A DNA stretch of 64,000 nucleotides, taken from assembly GCA_014529385.2 (NCBI GenBank), contig CM043968.1:8168648-8232647 (forward strand), in the 5' to 3' direction. Below the pieces are notes generated by a model that saw nothing but the letters and a program-made list of their open reading frames with translations, was not told the origin of the DNA and did not search any database. The DNA comes from Adiantum capillus-veneris (taxonomy: Eukaryota > Streptophyta > Polypodiopsida > Polypodiales > Pteridaceae). The position numbers and the translations under genes were made by a program. Every line of letters starts with the position of its first letter. The stretch's first letter is position 1. Shown in pieces: positions 21,875 through 32,008 of the stretch.

Positions 21875-22136
21875 ACCCAGAAAACATTTTTGGTGAAAAG
21901 TGACCAGTTACAGTGTACATCATTGGGAAACTGCTATGATCAAGTTTGCTTGGAAGAAAAACTCAAAAATCACATCAGAATTGACTGTTAGGGCAAAAAA
22001 CAACAAAAATAGGAATTCATACACAAAATTGGACAAATCTTGAGATTTTGGAATCCAAATTCAAAAAGGGGTAAAATTTGGCTTCTACAAGAGATAGAGG
22101 ACAAGCAAAACAAAATTCATGAAAAAATGCTACCAA

Positions 22137-22156
22137 ACATGGATCGCGATCCATGT
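22137..22156. repeat. Leader dyad 2, element 2 (perfect)
   Basis: Identical 20-bp palindrome, 282 bp after dyad 1, followed by ACCT. Confidence 0.95.
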
Positions 22157-22398
22157 ACCTTTTTGACATTTGGGGCTAATATTTGACAATTAAACTTTGC
22201 CAAAAGGGAGCATGTCAAAAAATTAAAAAAAGTTGGTCAAAATAGCCAAAAATACAAACTAGTCAAAAATCGCAGGACAAACAAAAAAACTTGTCTTTGA
22301 ATGACAAAAACTAGTCCAAATCCAAAACTTTTGACACCATAGCATCCACTGATCATGTTGATTCTAATGGTACCAAGAAATGTGAGTTTGGCTTCCAA

Positions 22399-22418
22399 AC
22401 ATGGATCGCGATCCATGT
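22399..22418. repeat. Leader dyad 3, element 2 (perfect)
   Basis: Identical 20-bp palindrome, 262 bp after dyad 2, followed by ACCT. Confidence 0.95.
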
Positions 22419-22693
22419 ACCTTATGAAAAAAATTTGAAATTTTTTTGGCTGAGTTTTGAGCAATAGATAGTTGAGACATAGACAAACACTTTTCCCAAA
22501 AGAACCAAATGCAAAAAAGTTGTGAAAAGTGGTCAAAAGAGCCAAAAATAGAAGATTGTCAAAACTGTCACAACAAACTGTAGAAGTCAGTTTTGGTAGG
22601 GCAAAACTGATCCAAATTCAAAAATATTTGTGGAGCAAGTTATAAACATCATAAGCTATCGGCACACCAAAGATCAAGTCCAAAAGTGGTGGA

Positions 22694-22713
22694 ACAAGGA
22701 TCGCGATCCATGT
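22694..22713. repeat. Leader dyad 4, element 2 (left arm changed)
   Basis: ACAAGGATCGCGATCCATGT; one change in the left arm, 295 bp after dyad 3, followed by ACCCC. Confidence 0.9.
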
Positions 22714-22980
22714 ACCCCTGAGAAATTTTTAGACAGAAACTTTTCTAGCATGTACCAGATACCATTGTGAACAAAAGTCCCCAAAGAAATTTTGTCAAAA
22801 AAGTTTAAAAAGTGGGTGAAAAGAGTCAAAAACTGTTCAAAGAGGAATACCCTAAAACAGACCTTGGGATTGACTTTTGCTTGGCCTAAACAACTCCAAA
22901 TCAGACAAAAACCATATAGCTAGTATCAGAGACCAAAGGCAAGCTTTGTACCAAGTTTTAGTACATTCTGACACATAGGT

Positions 22981-23000
22981 ACATGGATCGCCATCCATGT
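22981..23000. repeat. Leader dyad 5, element 2 (centre changed)
   Basis: ACATGGATCGCCATCCATGT; one change near the centre, 287 bp after dyad 4. Confidence 0.9.
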
Positions 23001-23253
23001 TCTTTTGTCACAGACTGATACCAAACTTGCATCCTAGCTAAAGGACATCACAAGGAGTTTAGTGGTCTTTTCAAAACTGAATTTGGATATCAAAAACCTG
23101 TCCAAAAGCTCAAAACTGTCAAGTACTCTGAGTAAGTGCCAGAATTGACCTTATTTTAAATCTAGAGGTCCATTTTCAAAAATTTTGATACCATAGAACC
23201 TACTAATCATGCTGAATCTAATGGTAAAAACAAAAAGTAAATGTGGGCTCCAA

Positions 23254-23273
23254 ACATGGATCGCGATCCATGT
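23254..23273. repeat. Leader dyad 6, element 2 (perfect)
   Basis: Identical 20-bp palindrome, 273 bp after dyad 5, followed by ACCC. Confidence 0.95.
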
Positions 23274-23509
23274 ACCCATAATGAAAGCTTGACATGAGAC
23301 TTTCCAGATCAGTAGTACATACACAAGGAAACACATCCCCAAGTCCAATTTTAGAAAAAAATCAACAAATTTGGGTAAAAAGGGAGCAAAACAAGTGACA
23401 GATGGAAAATCGTAGAGCAGATCTAGTATTGGCAAGTTGACCTATCAAACCAAGTCCAAATCCAAAAAGATTTGAGATTTAGCTTGTGGACGTAGAGTAC
23501 AACAAGCTG

Positions 23510-23529
23510 CCAAGGATCGCGATCAATGT
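23510..23529. repeat. Leader dyad 7, element 2 (both arms changed)
   Basis: CCAAGGATCGCGATCAATGT; the weakest copy, 256 bp after dyad 6, followed by ACCT. Confidence 0.8.
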
Positions 23530-23629
23530 ACCTCAACCTCAGAATTTGATGAAAATTGGTATAGAGCTTGCATATGACCGACCTTGTCTACACACAGTAA
23601 AAATATGGAGAATTTTTTTTGATAGAGGA

Positions 23630-23649
23630 ACATGGATCGCAATCCATGT
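23630..23649. repeat. Leader dyad 8, element 2 (centre changed)
   Basis: ACATGGATCGCAATCCATGT; one change, only 120 bp after dyad 7, followed by ACCT. Confidence 0.9.
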
Positions 23650-24010
23650 ACCTCAGCATAGTGGGGGTATCTGACTTGATGATCTTGTAGACATACTTGA
23701 GTACATTTCAAATCTCAAGTTTGAGTTAAAAATACCTTCTGGAGGCCAAGATACAAGCCAAAGTTCTTGTAATCTGGTCCTGAAACTGTCTTGAGTACTG
23801 TTTTAAGTGCAGTTCACTAAAAGTGCTCTAACTTTTGATAGACAACTCCAAATTGAGTCAGGTATAGCTAGGAAGAAAGCTTGCGGGCAATAGCACACAC
23901 CTAGACCAAACTTTTAGACCTGAGTTTTTTTAGGTTTCCTAAATCCAAAATTTTAGGGTACCCCAAGACTAGTTTCTAGAGACCAAAAAGTCACAAATTC
24001 TTGACTTCTG

Positions 24011-24150
24011 AGAGACCTTTCCAAGGGCAAAAAGGGATAAGTTGCACTAAACGAAAGTGGACTTGTAAGAGATTATCTTGAGAGACCTTTCCAAGGGCAA
24101 AAAGGGATAAGTTGCACTAAGCCAAAGTGGACTTGTAAGAGATTATCTTG
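24011..24150 (+). repeat. 70-bp tandem duplication just upstream of gag, element 2
   Basis: AGAGACCTTTCCAAGGGCAA starts two consecutive 70-bp copies (24011-24080 and 24081-24150), differing at about three bases. It ends 17 bp before the gag ATG. Confidence 0.92.
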
Positions 24151-24167
24151 AGAGATCTGAGTGAGCC

Positions 24168-24533
24168 TTGACCATGACAAATCATCCACCACCAGGGTTT
24201 TCTACTTCACTCACAGACATGAAAGACGCAAGAAACGCTGCAATGCCAACAACAATGGGATTGGGAGAATACATACAGGAGAGGCATCCACTGATTAACA
24301 AACCAAACCTGAGATTCATCAAAGCCAATGAATCCATGAGAGTGCTTACAAATTATTCTCATGAGGACATATATAGATTCACAAACGGGGATCCATATAT
24401 CTTCTACAAGTGTGTAGAACCCTATGCTAGAGATTTGACCACTTATAAGAATCTCTATGCATTCACGTATATAGATGTCCATGGAGTGCAAGTTTTGATG
24501 GTAGATAAGTATGGAAGAGTACAAACTTGTTGA
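24168..24533 (+). pseudogene. gag: Gag N-terminal frame, element 2
   Basis: A 121-codon frame beginning MTMTNHPPPGFSTSLTDMKD, the first ATG frame after the leader. The end, HGVQVLMVDKYGRV, parallels FVDRYGREYKR in element 1, so it belongs to the same gag. A stop at 24531 separates it from the next frame; no enzymatic motif. It is in the right position for a matrix-like region. Confidence 0.6.
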
Positions 24534-24596
24534 TCCAATTGACTAGAACGATACACATACAAGGATACTCCGATCTCTACTTACTTTCAGCCAGAA

Positions 24597-25067
24597 ATGA
24601 TGCCAGAGTACACATTAGAGAGGATTCCACCGGGATTTTCTCCAAGACTAGAGGAGAGGACGAGAGACGTCTTTTCAAAAGACCAAAAATTGATTAGATT
24701 GGTGAATGAACCACAACAATTACGACCATATCAAGTGGCTCAATGTGTCAAGACAAAGTACAATGGATCAGGGGATCCATATGCACATGTCTCACTCTTC
24801 AAGCAAGTTTTGAGAGCTGAACAGATTGCAGATTTTCATACTCAATATGAGGGATTTGGATTGACATTAGAAGGAACGGCTTTGACTTGGTTCCAACCAC
24901 TAAATAGAGATGATTTTCCCAACATAGCACAACTCTTATATGAGTTTGTAGAGGAGTTCTCAAAAAGGGGAATCAAACACACATTGTGTCCCAAATCTAC
25001 GCTTTCAAAAAGAAAAAGAACGAGAAATGAAGGAAGCTTTGCTTCGCTTCAAACTACACATAGATAG
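24597..25067 (+). pseudogene. gag: Gag core (capsid-like), element 2
   Basis: A 156-codon frame with KTKYNGSGDPYAHVSLFKQV, FGLTLEGTALTWFQPLNRDD and YEFVEEFSKRGIKH, matching the element 1 gag core block by block. The frame goes astray after KHTLCPKS, where a neighbouring frame reads QIYAFKKKKNEK like element 1's QIHKFKQKEGES. The shift therefore lies near 25000. The protein would form the particle shell. Confidence 0.75.
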
Positions 25068-25093
25068 ATGTCTCATGAGAGAGTTACCACAAG

Positions 25094-25543
25094 ATGAGAG
25101 ATTGTCAGCTTCTCTTCATAGAGGGTTTGAGTAATGAAACTCTCAAAAAGGACCTACATTTAAAAGGATGCATGAAGTTTGATCAAGTCACTAGAGAAGC
25201 TCTATACCTAGTTGACAATTGTAAGGCCTACGGAGAGGTGGCTGAAGATACAGACAATGCGACTAGTAGTGCCTCATCTCCAAAGAGTGAATCGACACCA
25301 AAGAAGCATGTTCAAACTGCTTGGGAACCAATAATTGAACAGGTGGTTGCGGGGGTAATCCAAAGAATAAACCAAGGCTACAAACAAAACCCAATTGTAC
25401 GACAACCTCAATTGAGGAGATGCAATACTTGTGGAGGGGATCACCCCACTCCATGGTGTAACACTCAACCAAAAATGCAACAAATGCTAGGGCAACAACC
25501 ACCACTTTTGAATGATGGGAGAGTGATAGTCAACTACCCTTAG
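25094..25543 (+). pseudogene. gag: Gag C-terminal part with zinc knuckle 1, element 2
   Basis: A 149-codon frame: DERLSASLHR-type sequence, FIEGLSNETLKKDLHLKGCM, TREALYLVDNCKAYGEVAED, a Ser/Lys-rich linker, then CNTCGGDHPTPWC, a complete CX2CX4HX4C knuckle, and a Gln/Pro tail. Homologous to 4020-4280 of element 1. It continues into the following frame, which carries a second knuckle. Confidence 0.7.
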
Positions 25544-25550
25544 CCAACAC

Positions 25551-25886
25551 ATGTGCCACAACCCATTTGAAAATCAGTACTCCATGGATGCAAATACACT
25601 CATGTTCATAGACAATCAAGAGTATGGTTTGAAGAACATTATTACCAGGCAAGAACAACCATCGGCTGTATCACCACCTATGAAACAAGAAGGTCCATGC
25701 TATGAGTGTGGAGGTGATCATTGGGCGCAAAGTTGTCCAAACAAGGGTTCACAAATAGAATTATATGTGTTCTATGAACATTGTGGGATAGACCATCTAC
25801 ACCAACACTGTGCTAAAAATCCAAACTACAAAGGAAAAATCAACAATGAATGTTGTAGGCGTGATTCCTTCTTCAAGCGGATCTGA
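25551..25886 (+). pseudogene. gag: Zinc knuckles 2 and 3 of Gag, element 2
   Basis: A 111-codon frame with CYECGGDHWAQSCP (complete CX2CX4HX4C) and then YEHCGIDHLHQHCAKNP, where the first cysteine is missing. The same pairing of one good and one defective knuckle occurs in element 1 at 3380-3500, suggesting the second module was already altered in their common ancestor or is used in another form. The region would bind RNA. Confidence 0.7.
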
Positions 25887-26175
25887 GGTAGAAACTGCCA
25901 TTCCTTTAAATGTGATGACTTGAGCTCAAGATCACGAAGCTGCTAAAAATGCAATTGTTGAGGAGGAAGCCACATTGCATGTTCAAACAAAAATCGAGAA
26001 CATATAAGTGAGAACAGGAAGAAAATCGTGGAAAGCCAAACGAGACAAAATGAAAGCAAAGAGGCTACATGAGAAAACTGCTTTGGAAACTGAACTAAAT
26101 CAAACAAAAGAACAGCTTAGATGAGAGCAACAAAGCAAGAAAAACGCAAAGGGACCTAAAGAGTCAAAGACTAAT

Positions 26176-26979
26176 TTGGGAGGTTCATTCTTGGTTGACA
26201 AAGTCTTTAAACCTTTGGATGCGATCTTGAAAGATTATGATGCTAGGTTAAAGACCAACCACACCCAGAAGGATAGATGGCTAACATACCCTCACCCGGG
26301 GTATGAAAAGGAGAGGTTGCAAATGTGCAAGAAGCTCATCCAAAAGGCCCAAGCTCTTATGGAACCGGTTCTAGATGCTCCAAAAATGGAGGTGCTAATC
26401 CGCAACAAAATCCAAGAAATGGAAAGTCAAGGTATTGTAAACAAAGACCAGGAAGAGCCAGGAGTTGAGGCACCTTTAGATATAAGGGAAGTAGCCAATA
26501 CCACAGATGGGGTGGGCTCACAAGCAGTGATGCCTATTCTGGAGGTAGAAGAACCGTGGCCACAATCCTTATGGGAATCAATCAAAAACCAAAAAGATGG
26601 TAGTGCTACTTTACAGTTAGCACATATCCCTGAGATAAACATGGATCACGAATTTTCCCCAGGGGATATAAGATCTTCATATGGGGATGTTGGGTCTGTC
26701 GCATCTGAAGAGAGTAAACCACGCTCTCTACAGACTTTACCATCTTTCATAGGAGAATTTGAAACAAAATCGAAGGTTAAAATGTTACCTTCTCAGTGGA
26801 AATCCACACCAAAAATGATGGATACCAAGAGCTTGCATGAATTGATGTCTTCTCCTATACAATGCACACTTTATCTCTTAGAGCTACTAAAAATTAGACT
26901 GCACGTATGGGGCCAAATCGGCAAACACCTGGAAAAGATGGGGTTGAAAATCCCTTCACAGGACCAACTTGCGGACTAA
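26176..26979 (+). pseudogene. Gag-protease linker, element 2
   Basis: A 267-codon frame, charged, with helical stretches (EKERLQMCKKLIQKAQALME) and an acidic middle. Its end, LHELMSSPIQCTLYLLELLK then IRLHVWGQIGKHLEKMGLK, matches IELLSTPVACTITLAKLLRL and NMWTIIGKCLEKFGVK at the start of the element 1 protease frame. It therefore belongs to the polyprotein just upstream of the protease. No enzymatic domain recognised. Confidence 0.55.
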
Positions 26980-27040
26980 AACATGGATGACACCTCACCT
27001 AAGAAACCACACACAAAGCCAGTACCAGTAAATAAGGTGG

Positions 27041-27361
27041 GTGACTACCTGTGAAGGAGAAGAAGGGAATACCACCTTACCACTTGAGTACAAAGGAGTA
27101 AAGATGGTTGCTATATTAGATAGTGGGGCAAGAATTACCATTGCAACCAAAGAAATATGGAACAAATGGGGAAAGCCTGCTCTTACAAAAACTCGAATGA
27201 AACTGCGATTAGCAGATGGATACGTGGAGAGACCAATAGGAATATTAGGACAAATCATTGTATCCTCGTGTGAAATAGAGTATGAGCATACCTTTGTTAT
27301 AATGAATTTTGACAAAAGCAACAATTTTGATATCATATTGGGAAGATCATTTATGCGTTAG
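27041..27361 (+). pseudogene. Retropepsin-like protease, element 2
   Basis: A 106-codon frame with GNTTLPLEYKGVKMVAILDS then GARITIATKEIWNKWGKPAL, ADGYVERPIGILGQIIVSSC and NNFDIILGRSFMR. The active site reads DSGAR and the ILG box is present. It aligns along its whole length with the element 1 protease (about half the residues identical by eye). It would cleave the Gag-Pol polyprotein. The frame ends at a stop right after SFMR, where element 1 continues RQL. Confidence 0.8.
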
Positions 27362-27670
27362 CTCAAAATGGTACAAGACTGGGGCTATGACTATATCTAC
27401 TTGAGACACAAAGAGATCACTACAAAAATCAGTGTCGAAGATCATAGTTATAGAGATGTAGAACGAACCCTTGGGAAAGAATTAAACTCCACAACTGATT
27501 TTGAAAGCAAAGCGCATATTTGGATGTAAGGAGCTCCTGAGAGTGTAAGTCTAAGGAAGGAGGATTGTATTCTCCATCGACCTGTGGAGGACACACACTA
27601 TATTCTAGAACCATTTCCAGAGGAGTGATTTGAACCCTTTGGATGGGATCAAATACTGGCCACTCTTGAT

Positions 27671-27943
27671 GTGTGTGTGAATGAGGTGACCTTGACTAAA
27701 TTTTGCGATGAAGATGGGTATGATATAACTCCTTTATTTATAATAAAGGTGTTGAAGAAGGCTAATGAGTTTTGTGAAAGTGAAAGCGGGACAGATGGCT
27801 ATGTCTTGGAGCATGAGGCAAAAGTGAAAACAAAGGAAGCAGAGCAACCACAAGAATATGTCATCATTGACATACCTGAAGAATTGACAAAAAGCTGTTT
27901 CAAGGAAGCCGACTCCAAAAAAAACGCAAATGAAAGCAGATGA
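27671..27943 (+). pseudogene. Post-protease spacer, element 2
   Basis: A 90-codon acidic frame with TKFCDEDGYDITPLFIIKVL, matching TKFCDKDGYDVLPYYMVSLI in element 1. Its retention in both families suggests a conserved function for the segment between protease and RT, although no RT follows here. Confidence 0.55.
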
Positions 27944-27980
27944 AGAAGCAAAGTTTCCAAGCTCATCAAATGTTTAGCAA

Positions 27981-28721
27981 ATGCAAGATCAAAAGAAGAA
28001 TATGGACAAGGAAGAAGATCGACTGTCTCTTATGATGATCAAATCTAGCATATATGGAGAAACAGGACTCAAAATCACATATTCAGTTGTGATAGATTCA
28101 GACGCGACAAAGGATATAATGTCTTATGGTATGTGGATCATGATGGGAAAGCCACCAATCACCAAGCTAGAGAAGATCGTGTACACAAGTTAAAAAATGC
28201 CGATTCCTAGCTTTGGAGTGGTAGAAGCTGTACTCAAGTTGAGTACCGGAGAGTATAAGGATACTTTCCACATAATTGACTCCTATCATATCAAAGAGAG
28301 TCTGATCTTCACAGAAAGCTGGAGGAACATCTTCTTTCAAGCACATGGAAAATCTTCAACAACAACATCAACGAAAACCTCAAAAGCACCTCAAGTCAAT
28401 GCAAAAAAGGAGCAACCAAGCATAACAAAAAAAGATAAAGCTAAGGTAAACTTTGAAGTAAGTCAACCTTGCAATACGACTTTACCTTCAACGAGCCTAC
28501 ATCAAACTTTCAACGAAGCTTCTACATCAAGAGCCAAACCATCAACAATGCAATGGAAACCAAAGCACAAAGTTTACCAACCAAAGTTTCCACCATCACA
28601 AAAAAGCATCCAAAAGAAGCCAAAGAATATCAATCAAGTGTTGGTATCCAAAGAGCACATCAAAGTCAAAGACCCAGTTTGGATACATGAAGCACAAGTT
28701 CAACCATACCAACAAAGATGA
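27981..28721 (+). pseudogene. Second retropepsin-like segment and Lys/Ser-rich tail, element 2
   Basis: Frames 27981-28193 and 28197-28721 are contiguous in one reading frame apart from a single stop. Together they read LKITYSVVIDSDATKDIMSY, GMWIMMGKPPITKLEKIVYT, PIPSFGVVEAVLKLSTGEYK then FHIIDSYHIKESLIFTESWR. This has the layout of a retropepsin: a D-S-x-A active-site loop, flap, and a final strand before a W, with DSDA instead of DSGA and no clear ILG. After it comes a Lys/Ser/Gln-rich tail. It could be a degenerate duplicate protease or a domain from another element. Confidence 0.4.
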
Positions 28722-30600
28722 CAGGGTGGGTAGCATCAAATGAGTCAATCACTACTCAGGGCTACTTCCAAGGAAACACTAATGTTTGGGCCAAAAAGCC
28801 TAAAGTAAGAGCCTGAATCTACTCGCCTCAACCAAGGAGTTCTACAAAGAGCAAGACGAGCTATAAACGCAAGACAAACAACTCAACCAGAAGAAAGAAC
28901 TACCACAAAAGGTGAAATGTGAAAAGTATGGGTGCCTAAGTCAGACCTTAGTGAAGCTACCCAACAGAAATAGATAAATGAACAGAAGATTCTAGTTAAG
29001 CTACTCGAAGCACAAGGATTTATGAAGGTAACACTCAAATATGGTTACCAAAAAGTGTAGTTCAATCTGGAACAACCAAGAGAAATCATGTGACACAAGC
29101 TTCTACCCAAAGGCAAGCAATGATAACCAACAGCCAACAAAAGCCAATTGCAACCAAGGCTGCTGTAATCTACAGATGGATACCTTGTCATCAACTACAG
29201 AATCAAGGCTTCTACAACAAAAACAATCAATTATGGATATCGAAGGCTAGTGTCCATCAAGTCATTGAGCAAAAGGAGAAAATGCAAAACACGATCACAC
29301 ACAGACCAAAGGCAAGGTGGGTTCCAAATCGCTCATGGAAACTCAATCACAGAAAACACAAGCATCTCGACAATCGCTTCTCATGCAAAATAAAGAAAAG
29401 GCTACATCAGTCTCTACAAGAGTTAAGGGACTTGTTTTACAAAGTAGTGACAATATACAACAAGCAAGTCAAGAGGAGCCAAAATATGTTAATCACTTGA
29501 TAAAATGGTGGCATCAAAAGACCAAAACAATGGAAAAGGCCTAAATTTCCAGAACTTATGGAATTGGGTTTCTGGCCTTGAACAGGTAATTCCAAGTCGC
29601 CATTAAACATACACGGCATAAAAGTCAGAGTCAGGCAGCTAAGCCACTAAATGAGCGAGGTGTTAGTCCCAAAGCTTCATGTAATATTCTCTGTGGTCTA
29701 AGCATCTTAGTTATTCTAGGTACTGCTCAAGCTGGAAGAGCTAAGCATAATTATGTTGTGTTGCTCATGCTGATATAGGTGAGCAAAAGAGTCGAAGACA
29801 TTGTAGTATAGTGGTAAGTGAAGGAGGAAGTTCAAAAGACACTCACGCACTCAGCATAGTGAGGTATGAGTGGACAAGCTTATACATTGAAAACCCTTCC
29901 TGGAAATGTGGAATCTATTGAGATGTCATTTGATGTCACATGTGCTACATTTGTTCCTTGAAGCACCCATCAAATCCATCTCTTACATTACATGCTTTTG
30001 TTTGACAAATTTCTCGTATGCATATATAGTGTCCCATAATTGGCACTTGCATTAGGCACTCTTCCTTTGTTTCTCCCCGAGCACTCACCTTGCATGACAT
30101 GTACTTCAAGTCCAAATGATCAACTCCAGTAAGAGCGTATACCAAAGGTACTTTTTTCCCACCAGGTTTTTTTCCTTTGGTCATCCAGGTTTAAGACCTT
30201 AATCTAGAAACCCTCATCATCAACTTCTTGTATATATTTCTTCTACATCAACAATAAGGAAATGTATACCCAAATCAATCACCAATGACTTGGAGAAAAA
30301 ATTGCAAGTCTCTATATGCTTATCGAGAGAATCTTTTATCTCCTCCAAAGTCGACAACAAAGATCCATCAAAAAATGGCAAGTCAAAGGATGGCCTACAA
30401 TGACAAGCAATGACAAATTCCGCAAGAGAGTCATCCACAACAACCATACGTAGCTCACACAGTGCTTCAACATTGGCTACCTATTGTGGAAAACTCAAAT
30501 TGCAGTGGACCTTGAAAGAAAATCCATCATAAAGTCCACGTCACCAAGAGAATCGGTTCTATAAGCTCAGACACATCAACATCCATCTTTATGATGGCCA
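28722..30600 (+). other. Non-pol internal region of element 2
   Basis: About 1.9 kb where RT and integrase would be expected. It reads as Gln/Lys-rich broken frames with scattered W-[VIA]-P/x-K phrases (VWVPKSD, RWVPNRS, RWIPCHQ) and no polymerase motifs. I see no intact gene. Confidence 0.5.
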
Positions 30601-30639
30601 AGACTGGCAAGAAAGAGAAGACTACGCAATGAGAAGAAA

Positions 30640-31079
30640 AGTTGTTTTGATAATCAAAAATCAAGTCATGTATCAACAACATGGCATATATGTATCACTC
30701 AAGGAAGGGGGGGGTGTCATCAACAACAGAACACTTCCCAAGCTGAAGTCCAACCTTGAAGACAAAGATTCAATGATCAATGGAAAGACGAAGAATGTCA
30801 TACAAAGACAATGGACAAACAATAATAACTTCAACAAAAAAGCTCCCAACAACAAAACATAAGGAGTTCCATAGCGCTCAAGCTAGTGAAGTATGCAAGT
30901 CAATGACAAAGATAGAAACATCAAAAGAACTCTTCACGACATATATGAATCACTCAAGGAAGGGGGGAGCGTCATCAACGACAAAGCACTTCCCAAGCTG
31001 AAGTCCAACCTTGAAGACAAAGCTCAAGACCACCCTAGGACAAGAATGCACAAGGTCGTGTCAAGGGATGACATGATTT
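30640..31079 (+). repeat. 255-bp tandem duplication with polypurine tracts, element 2
   Basis: CACTCAAGGAAGGGGGG, then CATCAACGACA-like sequence and CACTTCCCAAGCTGAAGTCC, occur twice, 255 bp apart (around 30701 and 30956). Both copies contain an AAGGAAGGGG polypurine run similar to the functional tract next to the LTR. Confidence 0.85.
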
Positions 31080-31092
31080 AGGAAGGGGAGAA
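31080..31092 (+). promoter_or_regulatory. Polypurine tract, element 2
   Basis: AGGAAGGGGAGAA directly before the 3' LTR, the expected plus-strand primer. Confidence 0.85.
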
Positions 31093-32003
31093 TGTTTGAG
31101 GACAAACCGAATGGGCGTTCACCTGATTGGACACGTAGCCGGACACCACATTTGTAGTTTATTATATGGCCGAGCTAGAGTAGTAATACTCTACATAAAT
31201 CCTAATTCTAGAGTAGTGGATCAATTCCGTGAGTTGTAATGCTGTAATGATATTTGTAAAGGTCCATGTGAGTCGGCCACTGGCCATTTAGAATGCCCTA
31301 GGTATAAAGGTCAATAACCTTAATGTGAAAGGAGGCTTATCTTTAGAGAAGAAGAGAGAGCTTTGTGGTACGTACGCTCAAGCTACGAGCTTCTCTGACT
31401 GTAATCATCGCAACTAATGATTGGGTAATCTATTTCCAATTTGGAATGTGCATTGTGTTCCACTCTCTTTGCTCTTTCATTCTAGTGTAAGCATTGTCAG
31501 TTTTGCTGTGGTTTGCGACAACGCGTTAGTGAGCTTTACTTGCATATTTGAGTACTTAAATCACTATTTATAGTCATTTTGACCATAGGAGAGTGTTCTT
31601 AGACCATAGGGCGACTTTTTTGGACTGATCTGTTACAGTTTTCATTACCTTTTTCATGATGGATCATGATTTTGGTACCTTGTTGGATTGTGACCAGAGT
31701 TGGTAGGATAGTGCCCCTAGGTGTCCTAGATCTCCTCCTAAAGTTTTGTTGCATTTTGAGTCTATTCGAGTGCCGAAATGGCGTGATGACCTAGAGCTGT
31801 GAGAAAGGACATAGGTAGATTTCCCTGATCTTTGAGTGTTGGTTTTCTTGTAGAGTTGTTGTGTTTGCTTGTTAAGGTTCACTTCTTGAGATTGACAATC
31901 TCAAAGAGTCTGGGTGCCCATCCGAGTCACTTCCTTGAGTATTGACATTATGTTAGTACCAAAAAGCTATGTTGCAGACGTTCGCCACGGTGACCCGCTA
32001 ATA
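31093..32003 (+). repeat. 3' LTR of element 2
   Basis: 911 bp, collinear with 20398-21306; ends GCTAATA where the 5' copy has GCTAACA. Confidence 0.95.
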
Positions 32004-32008
32004 GGAAA
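32004..32008. repeat. Target site duplication GGAAA, right of element 2
   Basis: Identical to 20393-20397. Confidence 0.9.

Larger units (their letters stand above)
21326..24010 (+). other. Long non-coding leader of element 2
   Basis: About 2.7 kb rich in A and in phrases such as GTCAAAA and CCAAATCCAAAA, without a credible gene. Degenerate units of roughly 255-295 bp recur, and the only strictly kept part of each is the ACATGG...CCATGT dyad (separate entries). Confidence 0.7.
20398..32003 (+). mobile_element. Element 2: complete 11.6-kb non-autonomous Ty3/gypsy LTR element
   Basis: The boundaries are firm: LTRs of 909 and 911 bp starting TGTTTGAGGACAAACC, a primer site after the left LTR, a polypurine tract before the right LTR, and a GGAAA duplication at 20393-20397 and 32004-32008. 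Inside are a 2.8-kb leader with eight palindromes, gag, tandem zinc knuckles, and retropepsin. Between 28722 and 31080 there is no RT, RNase H or integrase. The LTRs look about 94% identical by eye, so the insertion is not recent. The right LTR ends TA instead of CA. It probably depended on enzymes from a relative. Confidence 0.92.

Noticed and set aside
21855-23649. CRISPR array suggested by regularly spaced identical palindromes
   Set aside because: Spacing of about 280 bp with related, not unique, intervening sequence, inside a plant LTR element; no cas genes.
29945-30447. Minus-strand genes inside element 2
   Set aside because: Short frames with no motif, opposite to the element; chance frames in a low-complexity region.
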